Assembly (NCBI GenBank): GCA_942491385.1
Contig: CALOAF010000005.1
Location: 496,001-560,000, forward strand
DNA from: UBA6170 sp942491385
GTDB lineage: Bacteria; Chloroflexota; Anaerolineae; Anaerolineales; Anaerolineaceae
Length of the DNA: 64,000 bases
Reading direction: 5' to 3'
Shown: piece after piece, positions 26,930-36,108 of the stretch
How the letters are laid out: each line of letters starts with the position of its first letter
Position numbering within the stretch: position 1 is the stretch's first letter
Position numbers and translations under genes: made by a program
The notes under the pieces: model-generated
What the model was told of the DNA's origin: nothing
The model's input: the letters and a program-made list of their open reading frames with translations, nothing else
Databases searched by the model: none

Positions 26930-28119
26930 GGCATCAATTTTATCTCATCCAGACGCGGAAGAACAGACTCCTCAACTTGAGTTTCAGACAATCCATAAAG
27001 TTCCTGATAGAAACTTTGCACTTGAGCTACCAGATCAATTTCGGCTGCCCGCTCGGGCTGCAGGATGATTGCCAGCCATTGCTGACCCAAAATCCAACGT
27101 GGATCAATCAAATCCCAACTGGCATAATCTGCCGGGAAACCATACACCTGACCATTTTCCACCGCCTGTAAACCTGCCCAGGTCGGGCTCTCCAGCAATT
27201 GTTGAGCTGTTTCCACCGAATCACCCCCGTAGTTCACCACAAAAACCACATCCGGATTCCAAACCGCAATCTGCTCCAACCCAACCTGAATCCAGCCATC
27301 AGAACCTCCATCCACATCCAACCAGATCGGATTTCCACCAGCATTTTGCACCATGGTTGTTTGCAGATAGCTGCCAGGCGGCACCTTGAAGGAAATTTCT
27401 CCCCCATCTTCAGTGTATTGCAACACCAATACTGAGGGTCGTTCCGAATCCTGCAAACCGCTCATCAGGTCTGCAACCTGTTTTTCGATCTGCTGATAAT
27501 AGGCAATTATTTGATCTGCCCGATCAGAATTCCCAAAAACCTTGCCCAATGCCTGAATATCTTCATAGAAAAACTCTGGTGTTTCCAGGTTCATACCCAT
27601 GACCGGGATGGAAATTTCTTCTAAAGCAGCCCCTAATTTACCCAAAGAAATGTTTTTCACGATGACGAGATCCGGCTGTAGCGGCGCGATTTGTTCCGGA
27701 CCTGCATCTCTTTCGAGCATATTTTTGACATTAACTTCTGGATCAACCAACTCTAAAAATTCCTGGGTTTCAAAACCCCGCACTTCCAGCGCTGCTATTT
27801 TTTGGGCGGCATCTGGGAAAAGATAGATAGTATCGATGACATAAGGAGTAGCCTTCCCGGCAACGACAATCCGTTCAGGTAAAGCAGGCAAGGTGATTTC
27901 CCGACCCGTGCCGTCACTGAAGGTCAAGGTTGGATCAATCTCTGAAGCAACCGTATCAGTCGGTCCAACGACAGCGGGTTCTTCAACCTGAATTTGTTCA
28001 TCTGTTGTTTCTACCGGTTCAATTTCTGATACTGGTGTATTTTGCACTGACGTACAGGCACTGACCAGCAGAATAAAAATAAAACTAAATACCATTAATT
28101 TTTTCGAAATTGTTTGCAT
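26926..28119 (-). CDS. Fe/B12-type periplasmic substrate-binding lipoprotein
   Basis: 397 residues from the ATG at 28117-28119, which has GAGGTG upstream. An in-frame start 24 bases earlier has no site. Signal MQTISKKLMVFSFIFILLVS with lipobox SACTS, then an acidic linker. The mature part is a TroA-like class III binding protein: LPERIVVAGKATPYVIDTIY, LEVRGFETQEFLEL, DLVIVKNISLGKLGAALEEI and DVVFVVNYGG. The ligand may be a siderophore, haem, cobalamin or an oxyanion. No cobalamin riboswitch was seen upstream. Confidence 0.88.
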   Translation of the reverse strand: MQTISKKLMVFSFIFILLVSACTSVQNTPVSEIEPVETTDEQIQVEEPAVVGPTDTVASEIDPTLTFSDGTGREITLPALPERIVVAGKATPYVIDTIYLFPDAAQKIAALEVRGFETQEFLELVDPEVNVKNMLERDAGPEQIAPLQPDLVIVKNISLGKLGAALEEISIPVMGMNLETPEFFYEDIQALGKVFGNSDRADQIIAYYQQIEKQVADLMSGLQDSERPSVLVLQYTEDGGEISFKVPPGSYLQTTMVQNAGGNPIWLDVDGGSDGWIQVGLEQIAVWNPDVVFVVNYGGDSVETAQQLLESPTWAGLQAVENGQVYGFPADYASWDLIDPRWILGQQWLAIILQPERAAEIDLVAQVQSFYQELYGLSETQVEESVLPRLDEIKLMP

Positions 28120-28145
28120 ATGCACCTCACTAAGATTATTCAATG

Positions 28146-28174
28146 ATTATATACTCATTAAATGAATAGTTCAA
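28146..28174 (-). promoter_or_regulatory. Promoter of the Fe/B12-type importer operon
   Basis: Minus strand: TTGAAC (28174-28169), 17-nt spacer, TATAAT (28151-28146). The spacer holds the inverted repeat TCATTTAATGA, and TCATT recurs just after the -10. A metal-responsive repressor site is plausible but unproven. The start codon lies about 20 nt after the predicted transcription start. Confidence 0.65.
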
Positions 28175-28311
28175 GGGTTATTAATGCATCTGCTATCAAT
28201 AACCTGTAAGGTCTTTAACGTGAAACCTTTCAAAATCAATAAGTCATTTTAATCTTTCCGTGCTGAAGTATGGAACAATTTAATCAGCAAACAAAAAGAT
28301 AGGATTAGAAA

Positions 28312-28584
28312 ATGGGACTACTTTCTTGGACAATTATTGGTTTTGGTGTGGGCTGGATGACAAACTATTTCTTCAAACGGCGTTGTAAACTTGTTCGAGC
28401 AGGACGTGTATTTGCCGGACTCAGTGGTGCCTTGATCGGTGGATTTTTATCCAATATTCTGGTTTATGGTGGGCCACTGAATGTATTTTTTGCCTGGCAG
28501 AGCGTTCTCTTCTCAATATTGAGTGCAATTCTACTGGTGTTATTCTCCTTTTACGAGACCCGTCGACGAAAATATTCTTACTGA
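28312..28584 (+). CDS. GlsB/YeaQ/YmgE-like small membrane protein
   Basis: 90 residues with three hydrophobic segments and the Gly-rich N-terminal pattern LLSWTIIGFGVGWMTNYF. A middle GRVFAGLSGALIGGFLSN follows. This fits the transglycosylase-associated (GlsB/YeaQ) family of small stress-linked inner-membrane proteins. The length is right, but similarity is judged by eye. It has a weak ribosome binding site (AGGATTAG). Confidence 0.6.
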   Translation: MGLLSWTIIGFGVGWMTNYFFKRRCKLVRAGRVFAGLSGALIGGFLSNILVYGGPLNVFFAWQSVLFSILSAILLVLFSFYETRRRKYSY

Positions 28585-28622
28585 CCCTAAGACCCCCCTC
28601 TAAGCCAAATTTCCAGGGAAGG

Positions 28623-28660
28623 TCAAAAGAGTTCATTAAATATCAGGTGAACTCTTTTGA
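28623..28660. terminator. Bidirectional terminator, small membrane protein / histidine kinase
   Basis: TCAAAAGAGTTCA (28623-28635) pairs perfectly with TGAACTCTTTTGA (28648-28660) around a 12-nt loop. TTT follows on the plus strand. The kinase stop is immediately downstream, so the hairpin serves both convergent units. Confidence 0.8.
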
Positions 28661-28661
28661 T

Positions 28662-30084
28662 TTAAGTAATTGATGATCCCAGTAAAGGCAAGGAAAAGAT
28701 AAAGGTTGTCGATTCACCCTGGACACTCTCTGCCCAGATTTCCCCTCCATGGGCATGGATTAAACTGCGGGCAATCGATAATCCTAATCCACTACCGCCC
28801 TGATCACGATTTCGCGATCGTTCCAATCGGTAAAAGCGCTCAAATATGCGTTCCAAGTCCTCATTTGGAATATAGGTGCCGTAATTTGTGACGGAAACGC
28901 TTGCAGTCTGTTTTTTAATATCGACTTTGGTAGTGATCTCATGTTCCGGTAGGGTATGTTGAATGGCGTTGGATAATAAATTCACCAGCACCTGACTCAA
29001 TCTTTGGGAATCCCCCATAACAAACACTTCATTTTCTGTGAAGTGGGTTGTCATTTTGATTTTCCGTTCGCGGGCTGCATTCTGTTGCCGTTCAACCATT
29101 TCTCGAACCAGGGTATTTAATTCCACAGGGGTTTTTTCTATCTTCAAATCACCAGCATCTGCCAATGACAACATCCTTAAATCGTCCACCAGATTGCTCA
29201 GGTAACTGACTTCGCTCTGCAAAGCGCGCACATTTTCTGGAGAAGCTTCCATTAACCCATCTTCCATGCTTTCCAGATCGATCCTTAAGACACTGAGCGG
29301 TGTGCGCAATTCATGGGCTACATCCGCCATCATCTGGCGGCGCAATTCGGATTGTTGTGATAAATCCAGAGGCCATTTGGTTGAATGCTCTGGCCATATC
29401 ACCCAATTCATCATTCCTTTGCACCTGAACCTTCTGGTGGTATTCGCCCTTCGCAAGTCGCCTGGATGCATCTGCCATTGCTTGCAGAGGCCGCACAATG
29501 CTCCTGGATTGCCATAAGGCGACGATTAATACCATCAGTACTGCGATACTACCTACCCAGATCAATGAACGATTGACCCTGGCAATATAGATATTTTGAC
29601 TTTCACTTAAAATTCCCATTACTGAAGCCACCAGAAAGGTACCTACTTGCTCCCCATTCACAATAACAGGTGTGCCAAATTTGGTTAAGTTTTCAGGGTT
29701 GTTGATGGCAATACCATCGGGATTCGTGTCAAAGATGATTTCATCGCCATCAATCAATAAAAAGCGCTCGTCCTGGGAAGAGATCATCAGTCCAGGCGCC
29801 ATCATATTTCCGTTATCCTGACGGAAACGTCCAAATCCACCTTCACGATTACCAGACGTATCGAAAATCAAATTCTCTACGCCATCCCATGACCCATTCG
29901 CCTGATAGTATTGTTCAAGAATCGGAACAACCCTGCGGGAGAAATTCGTCCCAGACCTTTCCACCAGGTCAGCAAAGCGGTTATAAACAACCCGATTCGT
30001 GACCACAATAAATAATACCAGGGTCAGAATAATGATTGTTAAAAAACTCAGGATTAACCTGGTGGTGATGGAAAGTCGATTCAT
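28662..30084 (-). CDS. Membrane sensor histidine kinase (HAMP-HisKA-HATPase), one frameshift
   Basis: Total about 473 residues in two frames. N terminus: helix TTRLILSFLTIIILTLVLFI, a periplasmic sensor of about 130 residues, second helix VGSIAVLMVLIVALW, then HAMP (MADASRRLAKGEYHQ). The second frame gives the H-box MADVAHELRTPLSV, the N-box LSNAIQHT and the G-boxes DQGGSGLGLSIAR. The break is at about 29370. Removing one base joins ...FNQMA to LDLSQQSELRR in a normal HAMP-HisKA linker. It overlaps the response regulator gene by 4 bp. The pair probably senses envelope or drug stress, judged from the efflux genes next to it. Confidence 0.85.
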
Positions 30085-30779
30085 CCCAGATTTCCAGAAG
30101 GATTAACGAAGCGGTATCCCACCCCAAATACGGTGATAATAAATTGCGGATTGGTCGGGTCAGCTTCTATTTTCTTACGCAGGTTATGGATATGCACATC
30201 CACGGTGCGCTCCACCCCTTCAAAGACCCCTAAATCGCTGGCTTCCAACAGTTTTGAACGTGAAAATACTTGATTGGGATGCCGCACCAGATAAACCAGC
30301 AAGTCATATTCTGTGGGTGTCAAGGAAACAATCTCGTCATCCACCTTACATTCGCGCGCATTGGTATCCAAAAAAACATTCCCGAATTGATAGACATTGC
30401 GTGATTGCACCGGCTCCATTTGAGAACGCCTTAATACCGCTCTGGCACGTGCCACCAGTTCGCGCGGACTGAACGGTTTGGTCATATAATCATCAGCTCC
30501 CAATTCCAGCCCGATCAATTTGTCACTTTCTTCCACTCTGGCAGTCAGCATGATGATCGGTACATTTGATTCACGGCGAATCTCCCGACAAACATCTATA
30601 CCGCTCATGCCTGGCAGCATCCAATCCAGGACAATCAAGTCCGGTGTATCTTTTAGAGCAATTTTTAACGCGCTATGGCCATCATAGGCAGCTTGCACAT
30701 CAAAGCCAGCTTGCTCAAAATATTTGCGCACCCCGTCTGAAATTCGTTTTTCGTCATCAACAATTAACACTTTCATCAT
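30081..30779 (-). CDS. OmpR/PhoB-family response regulator
   Basis: 232 residues. Receiver with acidic pocket VDDEK, phospho-acceptor LDWMLPG and switch Lys in TKPFSPREL. The C-terminal winged helix ends DVHIHNLRKKIEADPTNPQFI and TVFGVGYRFV. OmpR-family proteins bind tandem direct repeats with 10-11 bp periodicity. Two such elements occur in this cluster at 31744-31776 and 35984-36005. They are the likely targets. Confidence 0.93.
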   Translation of the reverse strand: MMKVLIVDDEKRISDGVRKYFEQAGFDVQAAYDGHSALKIALKDTPDLIVLDWMLPGMSGIDVCREIRRESNVPIIMLTARVEESDKLIGLELGADDYMTKPFSPRELVARARAVLRRSQMEPVQSRNVYQFGNVFLDTNARECKVDDEIVSLTPTEYDLLVYLVRHPNQVFSRSKLLEASDLGVFEGVERTVDVHIHNLRKKIEADPTNPQFIITVFGVGYRFVNPSGNLG

Positions 30780-30822
30780 CTATAGTATAGTCCAATTCAA
30801 ATAGAATTTTTACTTTAATCAT

Positions 30823-30847
30823 CACTCGCCCAGAAATTGGGCGAGTG
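30823..30847. terminator. Hairpin between the response regulator and the upstream secreted-protein gene
   Basis: CACTCGCCCA (30823-30832) pairs with TGGGCGAGTG (30838-30847) around 5 nt. There is no T-run. It may reduce read-through from the secreted-protein gene into the two-component genes. Confidence 0.55.
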
Positions 30848-30897
30848 AAAGAGATTCATTTTCTCTTAGTATATGATTGTCCGATACGGGTTATGGA

Positions 30898-31692
30898 CTA
30901 GCGGTTGCCACTGCTATTACCACGTGACTGTCCCATGCCACCTGGTCTGCCACCATCACGGAACATTTCAAAGGGTTTATCCGTACGATCGCGCATTTTA
31001 TCAAACATCTTCCAGGGGATCGGGTTTTCCAGTTGATTATTCAGTCGTTCGCGAATACGGTCAGCCTGTTCCTCGGTGATCTTGCCATCTGCCAGAGCCT
31101 GGTCAACTTTTTCTAATTGAGCCTGGATTCTTTCTTCTTGAATTGCATTCAGGTCAATGCCAGCTTCTTCAGCAATTTCTTCTAATGTTTCTCCACCAGA
31201 AATTCTGGCTTTCAGATCATCCAGCGTAATCTCAAGTTTATCCAGTATCTGGCCAATCAAGCCATTCCCACCTTCCCAGATTTTTTCGGCTCGGAAACGT
31301 ATATAAGAGCCCATTGCAATCCCGATGCGCTGATTTTGGTTGAATAAGAATCCATCCGCTACTTTTTCTTGCAAACGTTCCTGCAAGGTTTCAGCTTGTT
31401 CCTCGGTCAGGTCGCCTGCCGCAACTGCTTCAGCCAGACAAGCTTCATGGTCTGCCAACCATTGTTCAGTATAGGTCTCATAATCCAGGCCTTTTTCTGT
31501 GAAGATTTCCAGAATGGTCTTGCCTGATCTAATTTCAGCGCGCAATTCATCAGCTGTCATGCCTAACACGTCCAGAGCAACTGGTTCTGTTGGGCACACG
31601 GGTGGGTTCTGGCCATAAGCTGAGACTGAGGTAACGACACCTCCCACCAATACACCAGCAATCATTAATCCTAAAAATAATTTTTTGAACAT
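30898..31692 (-). CDS. Secreted helical protein with DUF2680/SHOCT-like repeats
   Basis: 264 residues with signal peptide FKKLFLGLMIAGVLVGGVVTSVSAY. The mature protein repeats a short helical motif: LTEEQAETLQERLQEKVADG and ITEEQADRIRERLNNQLEN. Another repeat is MTADELRAEIRSGKTILEI and ITLDDLKARISGGETLEEI. The C-terminal tail is Gly/Arg/Asp-rich. The pattern resembles DUF2680-type exported proteins. Its own promoter carries the 11-bp direct-repeat operator, which suggests control by the adjacent regulator. AGGAGG precedes the start. Confidence 0.7.
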   Translation of the reverse strand: MFKKLFLGLMIAGVLVGGVVTSVSAYGQNPPVCPTEPVALDVLGMTADELRAEIRSGKTILEIFTEKGLDYETYTEQWLADHEACLAEAVAAGDLTEEQAETLQERLQEKVADGFLFNQNQRIGIAMGSYIRFRAEKIWEGGNGLIGQILDKLEITLDDLKARISGGETLEEIAEEAGIDLNAIQEERIQAQLEKVDQALADGKITEEQADRIRERLNNQLENPIPWKMFDKMRDRTDKPFEMFRDGGRPGGMGQSRGNSSGNR

Positions 31693-31743
31693 TCTAACCT
31701 CCTGTGATCTAGTACTTACAAATAAAGGATATCGAAAACTTGT

Positions 31744-31776
31744 TTAGAAATTGTTAAGATCCGTTTTAGAAATTGT
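31744..31776 (-). promoter_or_regulatory. OmpR-type direct-repeat operator for the secreted-protein gene
   Basis: On the minus strand ACAATTTCTAA occurs at 31776-31766 and again at 31754-31744, exactly 22 bp apart, with a degenerate 11-bp unit between. The proximal repeat lies 52 nt from the ATG. The same proximal block, followed by a shared TCGATA, occurs before the MacA-like gene at the same distance. Confidence 0.7.
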
Positions 31777-31813
31777 TTGAGTTTTTCAATTTCGTATATT
31801 TACGGCAATTATT

Positions 31814-32551
31814 TTAGGGATTTGCTATCAATTCTAATTCGGCAACCAGCGCATCAATCAGGAATGTATTTAATTGACCGGCACCACCACCCGTTCTTTC
31901 ACCAACGGACGCTCCTGCCCCACCTCCAGGAATACCTCCACCCATACCTCCGCCCGTACCTCGGCCTCCACCACCACTCTGTAGTTCTGAAGGCACTGTT
32001 CCACCATTCGCTGCAATGGCAGTCGCCTGTCGTTCTTCCCGTCCTTCTTCCGTCATCAATGATCCGGCATTCTGAAATTCCTCCGGGACATACTTTGTGA
32101 GAATTTCCTGATACGCTTCCCTGGTGATACTGAAATTATTCACCCATTCCAGTTGTTCGGGGGTTAAGACCGATTGAATTTGATTGAGTAGTGCTTCAAT
32201 TTCTGCTCCAGCAGCCGTATCGCTGGATAACAAGGTCTTCATAACCTTCCAGAGCGGAATCAAGGCAGTTGCTTGTTCTTGAGTCAACTTCAGATCACTT
32301 TCAGCGAGTGCTATGCTGCCCAGAATCAGACGAACCTGGGTACTGAGCTGCACCATCTCCTGTTTTTGTTCCTGAGATTGAACCTGATCAGGATCAGCAG
32401 GATTGTCTGCTCCAGAAGTATCAACGCCTTCCTTCTGCACTTCATTCATGTCTGAATCCTGGTTCTGAACAGGAGCAATTGATTCACCACCGCTGCATGC
32501 GGTCAATAACAACATCATTACCAATACAATTAAAATCTTTTTTTTGTTCAT
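31814..32551 (-). CDS. Lipoprotein with Gly-rich C terminus
   Basis: 245 residues. Signal MNKKKILIVLVMMLLLTAC with lipobox LTAC. Then an acidic, Gln-rich linker and a helical middle (LILGSIALAESDLKLTQEQATALIPLW). A Gly-rich stretch near residues 190-225 (GGGGRGTGGGMGGGIPGGG) follows. The helical middle resembles periplasmic LTxxQ-type sensor helices, but that is a weak match. It is the fourth gene of the efflux operon, 15 bp after the permease stop. Possibly an accessory or sensor. Confidence 0.65.
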   Translation of the reverse strand: MNKKKILIVLVMMLLLTACSGGESIAPVQNQDSDMNEVQKEGVDTSGADNPADPDQVQSQEQKQEMVQLSTQVRLILGSIALAESDLKLTQEQATALIPLWKVMKTLLSSDTAAGAEIEALLNQIQSVLTPEQLEWVNNFSITREAYQEILTKYVPEEFQNAGSLMTEEGREERQATAIAANGGTVPSELQSGGGGRGTGGGMGGGIPGGGAGASVGERTGGGAGQLNTFLIDALVAELELIANP

Positions 32552-32566
32552 GTTTACCTCACAAAA

Positions 32567-33802
32567 TTACTCATGTCTTAATGCAACAATTGGATCTAAT
32601 TTCGCTGCTTGATTAGCAGGCAAATAACCAAATAAAATTCCTACTGCTGCAGCCGACCCAAAAGCCAATACAATTGATAATGGATTAACTACCGTTGGCA
32701 TATCACCAAATCTGGAGAATATCCATGCACCGCTTACACCCAAAATCACACCGATCAAGCCCCCTAATAAAGATAGGATCAGCGCTTCGGTCAGAAATTG
32801 CATTCGAATATCCTGAGGTGTAGCACCTACTGCCTGTCTGATACCAATTTCACGGGTTCTTTCCGTTACACTAACCAACATAATATTCATAATGCCGATG
32901 CCACCTACAATCAATGAAACGCCTGCCACCCACGCTAATAATAATCTGAATGATTCAGTTGTCGCGGATTGGGTTTGAATGATGTCCTGCTGTGTGCTGA
33001 TCTGAAAATCTGGTGATTCCAGCGGTACATCATGCAACTTGGATAATAATAAATTGATCTGCAAGATAACATCATCGATGTATTCCTTATCTTCCACCGT
33101 TACATAAATCATTCTCACCCGATCACCTGCAATTCGGGAAAATTGGCTATCCATTAATTTATCAAAAACCAGGGTAATGGGTACATAGACGCGGGCATCA
33201 TAGTCTACACCGGAGACCAATCCTTTTTCTTCAAAAACTCCTACCACCGTCAATTTTAATGTTCCGACACTGATTTTTTGACCAATCGGGTAGGTATCTC
33301 CAAATAATTCTTTGGCGATCGTTGCCCCTAAGATGGCTGTCCGAGTGCTTCGTTCTAACTCCTGATCGTTAATGAAACGCCCTTCTTCTACTTTAATTTC
33401 CCGCACGGTTGTAAAATCTGGTGTAGTCCCCAAGATCGAAACATCCTCAAGAACTGTATTCCCATATTTAATGGTTTGTGTGGTGTTTTGTTCAACTGCC
33501 ACACCAGCCACATGCGGCACTCCGTTGGCTATTGCTTCAGCGTCCGAATAAACCAACCCACCGGTTGAAGTTCCCATTCCTCCCCGTGCTCCCCCCTGGC
33601 TGAAGCTGCTCATCACGAACACCAGATTAGCCCCCAGACTATTAATCTGGTCAGCGATGGCGGTTTCTGTTCCGGAACTGACGGCGATCATAATGATCAC
33701 AGCGGCAACCCCAATAATGATCCCCAACATGGTGAGCATTGAACGTAATTTATTGGAAGAAAGTGATTTTGAAGCGACTTTAATGACATCAAATAATTTC
33801 AT
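32567..33802 (-). CDS. MacB-like ABC transporter permease
   Basis: 411 residues from MKLFDVIKVASKSL. An in-frame ATG 18 bases earlier overlaps the ATPase gene and cannot be excluded. The first helix is MLTMLGIIIGVAAVIIMIAV. A large periplasmic MacB_PCD domain and a C-terminal FtsX domain of three helices follow, with the conserved TERTREIGIRQAVGATPQDI loop. Unlike Gram-negative MacB, the ATPase is a separate gene. It exports drugs, peptides or lipoproteins in the family. Confidence 0.9.
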   Translation of the reverse strand: MKLFDVIKVASKSLSSNKLRSMLTMLGIIIGVAAVIIMIAVSSGTETAIADQINSLGANLVFVMSSFSQGGARGGMGTSTGGLVYSDAEAIANGVPHVAGVAVEQNTTQTIKYGNTVLEDVSILGTTPDFTTVREIKVEEGRFINDQELERSTRTAILGATIAKELFGDTYPIGQKISVGTLKLTVVGVFEEKGLVSGVDYDARVYVPITLVFDKLMDSQFSRIAGDRVRMIYVTVEDKEYIDDVILQINLLLSKLHDVPLESPDFQISTQQDIIQTQSATTESFRLLLAWVAGVSLIVGGIGIMNIMLVSVTERTREIGIRQAVGATPQDIRMQFLTEALILSLLGGLIGVILGVSGAWIFSRFGDMPTVVNPLSIVLAFGSAAAVGILFGYLPANQAAKLDPIVALRHE

Positions 33803-33806
33803 CGGT

Positions 33807-34514
33807 TTACTTTCTCCCATTTCTTTTATCTTGATCTACCAGACCATCCCGAATGGCAATGATTCGTTGTGTTTGTTCAGCAAGATCATATTCATGGGTA
33901 ACCATCACGATTGTACGCCCTGACTGATGTAATTGATGCAAAATATCTATAATTTCACTAGCAGATTTTGAGTCAAGATTCCCGGTTGGTTCGTCTGCCA
34001 ATACCAATACCGGGTCATTAATGAGCGCGCGTGCAATCGCCACACGCTGTTGCTGCCCACCAGAGAGTTCTCGTGGTTGGTGATGGATTCGGTCCCCCAA
34101 CCCAACGATGTTTAATAATTCCTCTGCTTTTTGATTCATTTCCACCTGATTGCTAGCAGCATCTTGGGTGTACAACAAGGGTAAGGTCACATTTTCCAAT
34201 GCGCTCATTCGTGGTAATAAGTTATAAGACTGAAAGATGAACCCTAATTTTTCATTACGAATATGAGCCAATTGTGCCCGGTTCAATTCACTGACATCCT
34301 GTTCATCCAGGTAGTAGTGGCCATTGGTAGGGGAATCCAAACATCCTAGAATATTCATCAATGTACTCTTACCTGATCCGGATGGACCCATAATCGCCAC
34401 AAACTCGCCTTGCTGTATGGAAATAGAAACGCCATTTAAAGCGGGGACTTCGATCTCACCCATCTGATAGATCTTTTTCAATTGATCTGTTCTGATGATC
34501 ACAGGCTCTGTCAT
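33807..34514 (-). CDS. MacB/LolD-type ABC transporter ATP-binding protein
   Basis: 235 residues. Walker A GPSGSGKST, Q-loop FIFQSYNLLPRMSALENV, signature ELSGGQQQRVAIARAL, Walker B VLVLADEPTGNLDS, switch His VTHEYD. Typical of the LolD/MacB mechanotransmission ATPases. 4-bp overlap with the adaptor gene upstream. Confidence 0.92.
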   Translation of the reverse strand: MTEPVIIRTDQLKKIYQMGEIEVPALNGVSISIQQGEFVAIMGPSGSGKSTLMNILGCLDSPTNGHYYLDEQDVSELNRAQLAHIRNEKLGFIFQSYNLLPRMSALENVTLPLLYTQDAASNQVEMNQKAEELLNIVGLGDRIHHQPRELSGGQQQRVAIARALINDPVLVLADEPTGNLDSKSASEIIDILHQLHQSGRTIVMVTHEYDLAEQTQRIIAIRDGLVDQDKRNGRK

Positions 34515-35932
34515 TGAACGGTCTCCACTATACCAGTAGTTACTTCTTCACCAACCTTGAGACCGGAAATAATTTCAGCGGATGTAAAATCAGTCAGTCC
34601 AACTTCAACCATTCGCAGAGTAGGCGTGCCATTTTCAACCACAAAGACAGCATAACTACCATCACCCAAAGGACGTAATGCTTCAATCGGAATAAGCATT
34701 GTATTTTCTGATCTTCCTCCAATGACATCTATTGAAGCATTTAAACCTAATGGCAAATTAAAGGGTTTGCCAAATGAACTGGCATCCAACGCAACCAACC
34801 CATGTGCGTATACCACATTGCCATTTTTCACTAGTTCGGGTGTGATTGATATCACTTTTCCAGTAAAGATTTCGGTATCAAAGGCATCAAAAATAACCTC
34901 AACTTCATAACCAACCACAAGTTGGTCCAGATCAGTTTCATCCAGAAAAACCTCAAGAATGGGTTTCGATAAATCTGCTATCCGAATGATGTTGGTGTTA
35001 TTGCCCAAAGTCTGACCTGCTATGGCATTGATACTCATAATCGTCCCATCCAGTGGGGCAATCAGTGTTAAGCCATTGATACTCTCTTCAGCAATTTTTA
35101 ATTTTGCTTCAGCCTGAGAAACTTTCGCCTGATGAAGCTCAATATCACGTGGATCCACACCGTTTTGCATGGTATCCATCTCTGTATTCCACTGCAAAAC
35201 CTCATTTTCTTTAATTTTTATTTTGGCATCCATTAATTCGATTTCTTCCTGGCTGGGATAGGACAAACAATATTGCCAATTTGCCAATGATGAATCTACT
35301 TTTACCTGAGCATTAGCGATATCTGCTTCTGCCTGAAGTCTCTCAGGGTCACTTAATTCTCTGGAAGCATATAAAAGGTTGTACTTGTCCTGCATTCGTT
35401 CTAAAATTTCCAGGGCTGTGTTGTAATCGGCTTCATACTGCAATACATAGACATCGCCACAGCGACGATAATTTAACCCCGCACGATCTGTTAATAAGTC
35501 CTCAAGTTCTGATTGAGCCTGGAGATAATTAACTGACGCACTGGCAAGATCCATATCCAGATTGTTGATCAAATCCTGATAACTATCTTGTTCATTTATC
35601 AAATTGATTTGTTGGGTAAAAAGATCTACTGTGAGTTGCGGGTCTTCTTCTAATTTTGCTAACACACCCCCTTTTTGGACCACATCTCCTTCATTAACAT
35701 AAATCTCTTCGATCACACCAGATGTCGCGAATCCAATCTGGATATCTGCCTGTGTAACAACGGCCCCTACGCCTGATGCAGTGATGATAATATCACCACG
35801 CCGCACCTTACTTGTTTTTACACTTTCCTCAATTGGCACTTCTGCTGTTTTTTGTGCCTGACCTTGATAATAAAAAAATGCAGCTGCGCCGAGAATGATC
35901 ACAATTCCAAATATCCACAAGTAACGTTTCAT
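34511..35932 (-). CDS. HlyD/MacA-like membrane fusion adaptor
   Basis: 473 residues from the ATG at 35930-35932, with GGAG 6 nt upstream. A GTG four codons earlier is less likely. A single N-terminal helix (YLWIFGIVIILGAAAFFYY), then a split lipoyl/biotinyl hybrid domain (NEGDVVQKGGVLAKLEEDP and LIAPLDGTIMSINAIAGQTL). These flank a long coiled coil of about 170 residues. A beta-barrel (DLDQLVVGYEVEVIFDAF) and membrane-proximal domain follow. It couples the ABC permease to an envelope partner. First gene of the efflux operon. Confidence 0.88.
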   Translation of the reverse strand: MKRYLWIFGIVIILGAAAFFYYQGQAQKTAEVPIEESVKTSKVRRGDIIITASGVGAVVTQADIQIGFATSGVIEEIYVNEGDVVQKGGVLAKLEEDPQLTVDLFTQQINLINEQDSYQDLINNLDMDLASASVNYLQAQSELEDLLTDRAGLNYRRCGDVYVLQYEADYNTALEILERMQDKYNLLYASRELSDPERLQAEADIANAQVKVDSSLANWQYCLSYPSQEEIELMDAKIKIKENEVLQWNTEMDTMQNGVDPRDIELHQAKVSQAEAKLKIAEESINGLTLIAPLDGTIMSINAIAGQTLGNNTNIIRIADLSKPILEVFLDETDLDQLVVGYEVEVIFDAFDTEIFTGKVISITPELVKNGNVVYAHGLVALDASSFGKPFNLPLGLNASIDVIGGRSENTMLIPIEALRPLGDGSYAVFVVENGTPTLRMVEVGLTDFTSAEIISGLKVGEEVTTGIVETVQ

Positions 35933-35983
35933 CACATACTCCACAAACCCAGATTTTGATTCTTGATTGTATCGATAAGATGT

Positions 35984-36005
35984 TTAGAAATTGTTAAGAA
36001 GTTGT
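35984..36005 (-). promoter_or_regulatory. OmpR-type 11-bp tandem repeat operator for the efflux operon
   Basis: Minus strand: ACAACTTCTTA (36005-35995) is directly followed by ACAATTTCTAA (35994-35984). The end lies 52 nt from the start codon, identical to the spacing at 31744. TCGATACAAT just downstream may hold the -10. Confidence 0.7.
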
Positions 36006-36044
36006 GAAATTTATATTTGTATTTCCTTGCCCATGGATTAATTG

Positions 36045-36081
36045 AACAGGCCTTTTCCTAAACCACTAGAAAAGGTCTGTT
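36045..36081 (-). terminator. Terminator of the RHH-like gene
   Basis: AACAGGCCTTTTC (36045-36057) pairs with GAAAAGGTCTGTT (36069-36081), with one G-U pair and an 11-nt loop. It lies 28 bp after the minus-strand gene stop at 36109. On the plus strand a long T-rich run follows, so it could act in both directions. Confidence 0.65.
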
Positions 36082-36108
36082 GACATATTTTTTTCTTTTA
36101 TTGATCAA

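Noticed and set aside
28120..28311. Cobalamin riboswitch before the FecCD-type importer
   Set aside because: No B12-box-like GCCACTG and only about 20 nt between promoter and start codon, too short for a riboswitch.
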